This document shows positions 1-3,875 of a stretch of 7,015 nt of DNA, piece after piece (position 1 is the first letter of the stretch; each line of letters starts with the position of its first letter). The position numbers were made by a program, and so were the translations under genes. Origin of the DNA: CAZQKE01 sp964593865 (lineage in GTDB: Bacteria; Chloroflexota; Anaerolineae; JAAYZQ01); assembly GCA_964593865.1 (NCBI GenBank), contig CAZQKE010000068.1, forward strand, positions 1-7,015, read 5' to 3'. The notes below the pieces were generated by a model that worked only from the letters and a program-made list of their open reading frames with translations, was not told the DNA's origin and searched no databases.

Positions 1-198
1 GCGGCGCTGTGCTTCTACTCGGTGAGGGCTGTAACCCGCGCCCCGTTGCGCCGGGATCGGGCCGTCCACGAGTGGCAGGAGCGCAGCCGACACCGACCGC
101 GCAGGCGGTCGGCAGGCCGGAGGCCCGCCAGGGGCGACTTGAGTCGCCGCCGCTGCGCCGGATCGCAGTCCGGCGCGAGCGCGAATGGTAGGGGCGCA
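1..198. repeat. GC-rich hairpin repeat, copy 1 (left edge cut by window)
   Basis: This is the first of two tandem units of about 200 bp. It contains several short perfect hairpins: CCGACCGC/GCGGTCGG with a GCAG loop (93-112), GGCGACT/AGTCGCC with a 2-nt loop (133-148), and GCGCCGGA/TCCGGCGC with loop TCGCAG (155-176). The same modules recur in order in the unit starting at 199. Arg-rich frames run through it on both strands, but they have no ribosome binding site, no recognisable domain and the composition expected of shadow ORFs in GC-rich DNA, so I call no gene. It is seen as a repeat; its role (intergenic structured repeat, relic of a mobile element) is unknown. Confidence 0.85.
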
Positions 199-420
199 GC
201 GGCGCTGCGCCTCTCGGTGAGGGCTGTAACCCGCGCCCCGTTGCGCCGGGATCGGGCCGTCCACGAATGGGGCGCGAATGCGCGAAGGCACGAATGGCAG
301 GGGCGCAGCCGACGCCGACCGCGCAGGCGGTCGGCAGGCCGGAGGCCCAAAAGGGGCGACTTGAGTCGCCGCCGCTGCGCCGGACTGCGATCCGGCGCGA
401 GCGCGAATGATGGGGGCGCA
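199..420. repeat. GC-rich hairpin repeat, copy 2
   Basis: This is the second tandem unit, collinear with copy 1 from the GCGGCGCTG start to the GGGGCGCA end. It differs by about 27 extra bases near 266-292, which partly duplicate a CGAATG module, by a 3-nt deletion near 211, and by scattered substitutions. The first hairpin is extended to 9 bp (314-335). The last hairpin (377-398) has the same arms as in copy 1, but its loop reads CTGCGA, the reverse complement of TCGCAG in copy 1. A 10-bp stub at 421-430 resembles the start of a third unit with one mismatch. No gene is supported here. Confidence 0.85.
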
Positions 421-467
421 GCGCCGCTGTAGTTGCCTGCACATGCAATCCGGGATGTACATAAAGA

Positions 468-499
468 GCAGGTTCCCGCCGCAATGGGCGGGAACCTGC
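468..499 (-). terminator. intrinsic terminator of the tRNA operon
   Basis: A perfect 13-bp inverted repeat (468-480 with 487-499) encloses a 6-nt loop. Read on the minus strand the hairpin is followed by TCTTTAT, a modest U-rich tail. On the plus strand the hairpin is followed by CTGTCC with no T run, so it works for the minus-strand tRNA unit. It lies 12 nt downstream of the last tRNA. Confidence 0.85.
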
Positions 500-510
500 C
501 CTGTCCTGAG

Positions 511-584
511 CACCCTCGGCGCGATTCGAACGCGCGGCCTTCTCCTCCGCAGGGAGACGCTCTCATCCACTGAGCTACGAGGGC
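511..584 (-). tRNA. tRNA-Arg (anticodon GCG)
   Basis: The minus strand folds as a full cloverleaf of 74 nt. The acceptor is GCCCTCG/CGAGGGT with a G1-U72 wobble. The D stem is GCTC/GAGC, the anticodon stem TCTCC/GGAGA with loop CTGCGGA, and the T arm GCGCG-TTCGAAT-CGCGC, ending in discriminator G. The loop gives anticodon GCG, which reads CGC and by wobble CGU. CCA is not encoded. Most bacteria read these codons with an ACG anticodon deaminated to ICG, so a genomic GCG is uncommon. It is the last gene of a three-tRNA unit, 7 nt after tRNA-Ser(GCU). Confidence 0.95.
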
Positions 585-591
585 GTATAGG

Positions 592-681
592 CGGGGAGGC
601 AGGGATTCGAACCCTGGGTGGAGCTCTTCGCCCCACAACCACTTAGCAGGCGGCCCCGATCGTCCACTCCGGCACCTCCCC
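592..681 (-). tRNA. tRNA-Ser (anticodon GCT)
   Basis: This is a 90-nt cloverleaf with the long variable arm typical of serine tRNAs. The acceptor is GGGGAGG/CCTCCCC with discriminator G. The anticodon loop CTGCTAA gives GCT, reading AGC/AGU, and the T loop is TTCGAAT. CCA is not encoded. It is the middle gene of the tRNA unit, 21 nt after tRNA-Ser(UGA). Confidence 0.96.
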
Positions 682-702
682 ATTTCGGTTGTCAATCCAC
701 AG

Positions 703-789
703 CGGAGGGAGAGGGATTCGAACCCCCGGTGACCTTACGGCCACTACGGTTTTCAAGACCGTCGCCATCGTCCACTCGGCCATCCCTCC
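703..789 (-). tRNA. tRNA-Ser (anticodon TGA)
   Basis: This is an 87-nt class II tRNA. The acceptor is GGAGGGA/TCCCTCC with discriminator G. The anticodon stem ACGGT/ACCGT encloses loop CTTGAAA, so the anticodon is TGA, reading UCA and other UCN codons. It has a long variable arm and a T loop TTCGAAT. CCA is not encoded. It is the first gene of the operon, about 35 nt downstream of the predicted transcription start. The leader contains a small GCCGGA/TCCGGC hairpin (801-819). Confidence 0.96.
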
Positions 790-830
790 AGACGTGGCGA
801 GCCGGACTCCCTCTCCGGCACTCCGGGCAC

Positions 831-859
831 AGTATAACAAAAAGCCTGCTCCCTGTCAA
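831..859 (-). promoter_or_regulatory. sigma70-type promoter of the tRNA operon
   Basis: On the minus strand a perfect -35 TTGACA (859-854) is followed after 17 nt by TATACT (836-831), placing transcription start near 824, just ahead of tRNA-Ser(UGA). The near-consensus match suits a stable-RNA operon. The -35 box sits in the sequence CCGGGTTTGACAGG, which recurs exactly at the antisense antitoxin promoter near 3814-3828. Confidence 0.9.
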
Positions 860-913
860 ACCCGGCAGGGCAAAAGGTCAATGCAGCTCGGTCCGAATCG
901 GTTGTTACGGTGG

Positions 914-927
914 CCGCAAAATTGCGG
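914..927. promoter_or_regulatory. inverted repeat, possible operator
   Basis: CCGCAA-AA-TTGCGG is a perfect 6-bp inverted repeat ending 8 bp before the -35 box of the metallohydrolase promoter, in the divergent region between it and the tRNA promoter. Its position would suit a regulator binding site, but no regulator is encoded nearby and the role is only inferred. Confidence 0.35.
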
Positions 928-935
928 AAAAGGGC

Positions 936-964
936 TTGACAAGGGCCTTCGTTTGTGATATGCT
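936..964 (+). promoter_or_regulatory. promoter of the MBL/RNase H unit
   Basis: TTGACA (936-941), a 17-nt spacer and TATGCT (959-964) place the transcription start near 971, about 25 nt before the ATG at 996. The -35 is a perfect match and the -10 matches 4 of 6. It is divergent to the tRNA promoter, about 75 bp away. Confidence 0.85.
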
Positions 965-995
965 TGCCCCAGTTTTTGATTCCTCTGGAGGCCGA

Positions 996-1841
996 ATGCT
1001 ACGGGAACGAGTCACCGAAGACGTCTATGTGTTCATCAGCTCGCTTTACGCCGAGGTGGGGGCGACGGTCATCGTCACCTCCGAAGGGGCGGTCGTCGTG
1101 GACACGGCTCCCTTTCCCCAGGAAACAAAACAGATCCGCGATTTCGCCCTGCGGCGTTGTCCCCGGGGCGTCCGCTATGTGATCAACACCCACCACCACG
1201 CCGATCACGTCTACGGTAGCTACCTTTTCCCCGAAGCGGAATTGATCGCCCATCGGCTCTGCCGCCAGATCCTGCTCAAGGTCGGCAAGGAAAGCTTGGA
1301 ACGGGCCAAAGCCCAGACGCCGGCTCTGGCCGAGGTGCAACTGCGCATCCCGCAACTGGTTTTCGAGACCGAGCTGTTGATCCGTTTAGGCGAAAAGACG
1401 CTGCATTTGATGCACGCGCCGGGCCATACCGTCGATGGCTTGATGGTTCACATCCGTGAAGACAAGGTTCTGATCGCCAGTGATGTGCTCACACCGGTTC
1501 CCCTGGTCGCCCGCGGCGATCTGGAAGCGCTGATCAAGTCGCTGAAAAAGATCAAGACCTTGAGCCTGGAAAATGTGGTGCAAGGTCACGGTGGCGTCCT
1601 GCTGCGGGGCGAGATCAATGAGACGGTGGATAGCAACATCGCTTATCTCCGCACCATTGAAAAGAAAGTGCGTGAGGTGGTGGATAGAGGGCTGCCCCGT
1701 TCCACCCTGCGCGAGATAGACATTGAATCGTGCGGCAGATCGCGCATCCCCTTGGGCGGGTTGGTACAACGGCTCCACTTGGCCAACCTGGAATATTTGT
1801 ATGACCAAATGCTGGCCGAAGCGCAAGGAGCCACTGCATGA
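996..1841 (+). CDS. MBL-fold metallohydrolase
   Basis: A 281-residue metallo-beta-lactamase-fold hydrolase, probably a cytoplasmic zinc enzyme since no signal peptide is visible. The metal-binding set is complete: His66-x-His68-x-Asp70-His71 in NTHHHADHVYG, His144 in APGHTVDG, Asp163 in IASDVL and His198 in QGHGG. The segment around residues 22-39 (GATVIVTSEGAVVVDTAPF) is the usual first beta sandwich strand pair ending in the conserved VVDT. The reading frame is open back to 618, but that part covers the tRNA genes. The start at 996 is chosen because TGGAGG lies 6 nt upstream and the promoter -10 ends at 964. The stop overlaps the next start as ATGA, implying translational coupling to the RNase H-like protein. 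The substrate is unknown: this fold includes lactonases, glyoxalase II-like thioesterases and nucleases, and nothing here decides between them. Confidence 0.93.
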   Translation: MLRERVTEDVYVFISSLYAEVGATVIVTSEGAVVVDTAPFPQETKQIRDFALRRCPRGVRYVINTHHHADHVYGSYLFPEAELIAHRLCRQILLKVGKESLERAKAQTPALAEVQLRIPQLVFETELLIRLGEKTLHLMHAPGHTVDGLMVHIREDKVLIASDVLTPVPLVARGDLEALIKSLKKIKTLSLENVVQGHGGVLLRGEINETVDSNIAYLRTIEKKVREVVDRGLPRSTLREIDIESCGRSRIPLGGLVQRLHLANLEYLYDQMLAEAQGATA

Positions 1842-2392
1842 CGGCAGATCGGGTGCAGCGACTGGCTGCCGAGATCGCCGACCTCTCCCCGGCGGAGCAG
1901 GCGCGACTGTACCACATGCTGGGTGTGCAGGCGGATCGTCCCCTTCCGGAGCAACTGGCCTTTTCGCCGCCTCCTAAACCGTCACCGTCCCCCGACTATT
2001 TGCTCATCTTTGACGGCGGCAGCCGGGGCAATCCCGGCTTCGGTTTTGGCAGCTACGCCATCACCCGCCTTCGGGATGGGGCACGGCGGTTGAAGCGGCT
2101 TGATCTCGGCGAAAGCTACACCAACAACGAAGCCGAATATGATACCCTCATCGCCGCACTGGAAGACCTGATCGGGTGTATCGAAAAGGCCGGGCGGCGG
2201 CCCGAAGAATTCTCCATAGAGGTCCGGGGGGATAGCGCCCTGGTCATCAATCAGGTATCGGGTCGGTGGAAGGCCAGAGAACCGCGCATGGAGGAGCGGC
2301 GGGACCGCTGCCGTGAACTGCTGGCTCGGTTCAAAGCGGCGACGCTCAAAACGCAGCCACGGGCGGAGAGCGTGCGGGTTTTGGGCCACTAG
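1838..2392 (+). CDS. RNase HI-type protein, short C-terminus
   Basis: A 184-residue protein with a helical N-terminus (1-30), a proline-rich linker (43-52) and an RNase H fold (53-184). Family catalytic positions are visible as Asp59 in FDGGSRGNPG, Glu98 in TNNEAEY and Asp132 in VRGDSALVINQ. The fourth acid, usually Asp in a C-terminal ADxLA-like helix, is missing: the protein ends PRAESVRVLGH and stops. The frames after the stop do not restore the missing helix. Such proteins hydrolyse the RNA strand of RNA-DNA hybrids; loss of the fourth acid could reduce activity or be a feature of this subfamily. The start ATG overlaps the metallohydrolase stop (ATGA), and AAGGAG lies 7 nt upstream (1825-1830). 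No terminator follows; the next promoter begins 8 bp after the stop. Confidence 0.88.
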   Translation: MTADRVQRLAAEIADLSPAEQARLYHMLGVQADRPLPEQLAFSPPPKPSPSPDYLLIFDGGSRGNPGFGFGSYAITRLRDGARRLKRLDLGESYTNNEAEYDTLIAALEDLIGCIEKAGRRPEEFSIEVRGDSALVINQVSGRWKAREPRMEERRDRCRELLARFKAATLKTQPRAESVRVLGH

Positions 2393-2399
2393 CCGCCGT

Positions 2400-2428
2400 T
2401 TGACAGATTGGCCGTTTCATGCTAAACT
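2400..2428 (+). promoter_or_regulatory. promoter of the T-box leader
   Basis: A perfect -35 TTGACA (2400-2405), a 17-nt spacer and TAAACT (2423-2428, 4 of 6) put the transcription start near 2435. This gives a leader of about 335 nt before the HEPN start codon. It begins immediately after the RNase H-like gene. Confidence 0.85.
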
Positions 2429-2435
2429 GTGCCCC

Positions 2436-2750
2436 GTTGAACCGGATACGATCAAAGGCCGTGAAGGGAACGAGTAGGCGTGGTGGAACGTCCAGAGAGT
2501 CCGGTCGGAGGCTGGGAGCCGGATACGGAAAGCCCGCCGAATATCCTCCCGGAGCCGCCAACCGAACGCACTTGATGCCGTTGGTATCGGGGTGCCAGTA
2601 GACTTGGCCGGATTCGCCCACCGTTAGCGGGGCGCGGGTATCGCCGCCGGGGAGCCGAGGGCCGTACCCGACAGAGTGAGCGGTCACGCTAAAAAGGGTG
2701 GTACCGCGGGGGTGTTTTGAGTCGCTCTCGTCCCTTTGGGGATGAGAGCG
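2436..2750 (+). promoter_or_regulatory. T-box riboswitch leader, isoleucine specifier
   Basis: This 5' leader RNA binds tRNA and reads through a terminator when the tRNA is uncharged. Stem I shows the S-turn strand AGTA (2473-2476) opposite GAA (2539-2541). Flanking pairings are GGCG/CGCC above and GGGA/TCCC below. The specifier follows as ATC (2543-2545), an isoleucine codon. The conserved AGAGAG lies near 2494-2499. CCGTTA, common in the stem II region, is at 2621-2626, and a CGGGTA/TACCCG helix (2635-2670) follows. The canonical T-box AGGGTGGTACCGCG is at 2695-2708. Its TGGT (2699-2702) would pair with an ACCA end, matching the A discriminator of tRNA-Ile. The antiterminator pairs GCGGT (2680-2684) with ACCGC (2703-2707). 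The first gene downstream is HEPN, and ileS comes 1.1 kb later. I am very sure of the class and fairly sure of the specifier. Confidence 0.95.
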
Positions 2751-2758
2751 TTTTCCTT
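2723..2758 (+). terminator. T-box regulated intrinsic terminator
   Basis: A 12-bp stem (2723-2734 with 2739-2750, one G-U pair) closed by TTTG is followed by TTTTCCTT. It lies 14 nt after the T-box sequence and ends just before the HEPN ribosome binding site. Transcription of HEPN, MNT and possibly ileS would require escape from it. The stem does not share bases with the 2680-2707 antiterminator helix, so the competing pairing is not obvious by eye. Confidence 0.9.
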
Positions 2759-2771
2759 GTCGGGAGGGAAT

Positions 2772-3179
2772 ATGCCGGAACGCAGTGCCGATTGGATGAA
2801 TCAAGCGGAGCGGGATTTGGCGCAGGCTCGATGGTCGTTGGAAGGGCGTTTTTTCGAATGGGCGTGTTTTGTGGCGCAACAGGCGGCCGAAAAGGCTGTC
2901 AAAGCGGTTTACCAGGCCCATCATGCCATTGCGTGGGGGCATTCGGTGAGCAACCTGCTGGCCAATTTGCCGGGCGATTCGCACCCGGCGGATGACTTGA
3001 TCGAACGGGCAATACGCCTGGACCGTCTTTACATTCCGCCCCGTTACCCAAACGGCTTTGATATGGGCAGTCCCAAAGATTATTTCACCCGGCGGGATGC
3101 TGAGGAGGCGATTAAGGATGCCGAGAGAATCATCGGCTTCTGTCGGCGTTGCCTATCTGGACCGGAAAAAAGTCATTGA
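2772..3179 (+). CDS. HEPN domain protein (MNT partner)
   Basis: A 135-residue all-helical HEPN protein. Family hallmarks are WMNQAERDLAQA (8-19), the core FEWACFVAQQAAEKAVKAV (28-46), WGHSVSNLL (55-63), the RYPNG segment (91-95) and a C-terminal DAEEAIKDAERII helix (109-121). HEPN proteins pair with MNT nucleotidyltransferases; in the studied HepT/MntA pairs HEPN is an RNase toxin that MntA silences by AMPylation. The RX4-6H motif of active HEPN RNases is absent here, so toxicity cannot be assumed. The ATG at 2772 is preferred over the in-frame ATG at 2736, which lies inside the terminator hairpin; GGGAGG sits 4 nt before 2772. No promoter is visible between the terminator and the start, so expression should depend on T-box read-through. 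It overlaps the MNT gene by 62 bp. Confidence 0.9.
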   Translation: MPERSADWMNQAERDLAQARWSLEGRFFEWACFVAQQAAEKAVKAVYQAHHAIAWGHSVSNLLANLPGDSHPADDLIERAIRLDRLYIPPRYPNGFDMGSPKDYFTRRDAEEAIKDAERIIGFCRRCLSGPEKSH

Positions 3180-3552
3180 ACGGCTGCGCCATCTGAGCAA
3201 TCTCCTTCTAGATCGGCGGCCTGATGTGCAGGCGGTATACCTCTTCGGCTCGCTGGCGCAGGACCGACATCTGCCGGGCAGCGATGCCGATCTGCTCATC
3301 GTGCTGACGCACGACGACCGCCGCTTTCTGGACCGTGTGCCCGAATTCTTGCGGGCCTTTCTCCCGGCTCCGTTGCCGGTGGATGTCTTTCCGTTCACGG
3401 TGCGGGAATTGGCTGCCGGGCGACGGGAGGGTAACCTTTTTGTGCAACAGGCGTTGGAGGAAGGGATCTTGCTGGTCTGTAAGGGCAAACCAGGCACTGG
3501 TATCGGTGAAGACGAGGGAGGGCCAAGTGATCATCGCCAATCAACCCGGTAG
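3118..3552 (+). CDS. MNT-type nucleotidyltransferase (HEPN partner)
   Basis: A 144-residue minimal nucleotidyltransferase of the pol-beta fold. The signature is complete: Gly44-Ser45, ten residues, then Asp56-x-Asp58 (GSLAQDRHLPGSDADLLIVL), with a third acid at Asp89 in PVDVFPF. Proteins of this type transfer nucleotides; MntA-type partners AMPylate the HEPN protein and act as antitoxin. The start at 3118 follows GAGGAG with about 10 nt spacing and overlaps the HEPN gene by 62 bp; an in-frame ATG at 3097 is an alternative. The normal family end falls near LEEGILLVCK (about residue 121). The last roughly 23 residues (KGKPGTG to QSTR) are hydrophilic and lie antisense to a PIN-toxin start, so this tail looks acquired from non-homologous sequence. 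The stop overlaps the end of the minus-strand antitoxin remnant by 22 bp. Confidence 0.88.
   Translation: MPRESSASVGVAYLDRKKVIERLRHLSNLLLDRRPDVQAVYLFGSLAQDRHLPGSDADLLIVLTHDDRRFLDRVPEFLRAFLPAPLPVDVFPFTVRELAAGRREGNLFVQQALEEGILLVCKGKPGTGIGEDEGGPSDHRQSTR
3463..3534 (-). pseudogene. PIN-domain toxin remnant (N-terminal start only)
   Basis: On the minus strand an ATG at 3534 overlaps the antitoxin stop (ATGA) and begins MITWPSLVFTDTSAWFALTDQQDP. VFTDTSAWFAL is the first strand of a PIN nuclease, with its first metal-binding Asp. After about 24 residues the frame becomes the antisense of the MNT catalytic gene and shows no further PIN motif. The toxin is therefore truncated to its first strand and helix. 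Known AF2212-type antitoxins sit directly upstream of PIN toxins, which is the order seen here. The exact breakpoint is uncertain, because the remnant is overwritten by the end of the MNT reading frame. Confidence 0.55.
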
Positions 3553-3766
3553 ATGTATTGATCGTGATGGGCGGCCCCATCGTGGGGCGGCTCGCTGCCC
3601 GACAGCTTGTCGAGTTGCCGGGTCAAGGCGGCCAATGTCTCCTGCTCCGCCTGGCTGCCGTCAAGGGGCCAAATGGTGATGGCAAGTCCCGACGCTCCGG
3701 CAGATCCAGTTTTTCCAGAGGACGTAGGACGCCTTGCTCGAAGACGGCGCGGATCACGATGGGTAT
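3531..3766 (-). pseudogene. AF2212-type (DUF104) antitoxin, frameshifted
   Basis: Two minus-strand frames join into one small antitoxin. The N-terminal part PIVIRAVFEQGVLRPLEKLDLPE is the hallmark of AF2212/DUF104 antitoxins. It ends near 3695, and the rest (LAITIWPLDG to HHDQYIYRVDWR) continues in another frame from about 3689. One missing base near 3690-3697 explains the break. A strong AGGAGGT (3778-3772) is followed by 5 nt and then ATA at 3766, where homologues would have ATG; the next GTG (3757) is too far for that site. The gene thus seems doubly damaged, in start codon and frame, unless a sequencing error lies here. It would have neutralised the PIN toxin whose remnant follows with ATGA overlap. 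Confidence 0.65.
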
Positions 3767-3794
3767 GATCCACCTCCTCTTTTCATAGTGAATG

Positions 3795-3823
3795 CGTATA
3801 ACATTAGGCTTATAGCCTGTCAA
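3795..3823 (-). promoter_or_regulatory. promoter and likely operator of the antitoxin remnant
   Basis: On the minus strand TTGACA (3823-3818), a 17-nt spacer and TATACG (3800-3795) direct transcription away from ileS, with a start near 3788, just before the AGGAGGT of the antitoxin. The spacer contains GGCTATAAGCC, an inverted repeat placed where an autorepressing antitoxin could bind. It fires against the direction of T-box read-through. Confidence 0.7.
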
Positions 3824-3863
3824 ACCCGGTTTCGCAATCTACCGATGCTCAATTTACCAACAC

Positions 3864-3872
3864 AGGAGAGGG
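3864..3872 (+). promoter_or_regulatory. ileS ribosome binding site
   Basis: AGGAGAGGG ends 3 nt before the ATG at 3876 and fixes the ileS start. I see no convincing plus-strand -35/-10 pair between 3553 and 3875 and no plus-strand terminator, so ileS mRNA probably arrives by read-through from the T-box promoter. Confidence 0.75.
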
Positions 3873-3875
3873 AAA

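Noticed and set aside
1..430. CRISPR array
   Set aside because: Units are about 200 bp, largely repeated throughout, with no short repeats separated by unique spacers of constant length.
22..432. Arg-rich plus-strand frame across the repeats, and the long minus-strand frame 15-695
   Set aside because: They span tandem hairpin repeats and tRNA genes, have no ribosome binding site or domain, and repeat with the DNA unit; they are shadow frames of GC-rich DNA.
618..995. N-terminal extension of the metallohydrolase frame
   Set aside because: It overlaps two tRNA genes and the tRNA promoter and lies upstream of the gene's own promoter; the ATG at 996 has a ribosome binding site and starts the family-like sequence.
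2736..2771. Upstream ATG for HEPN at 2736
   Set aside because: It lies in the loop and 3' arm of the T-box terminator, lacks a ribosome binding site, and the ATG at 2772 has GGGAGG at good spacing.
3569..3598. Hairpin GCCCC/GGGGC near 3574-3588 as a terminator after MNT
   Set aside because: No T run follows on the plus strand, and the sequence is coding on the minus strand for the antitoxin remnant.
3780..3816. Plus-strand promoter for ileS using TATAAC (3797-3802)
   Set aside because: No -35-like hexamer lies at 15-19 nt upstream; the TATA-like bases are explained by the minus-strand antitoxin promoter.
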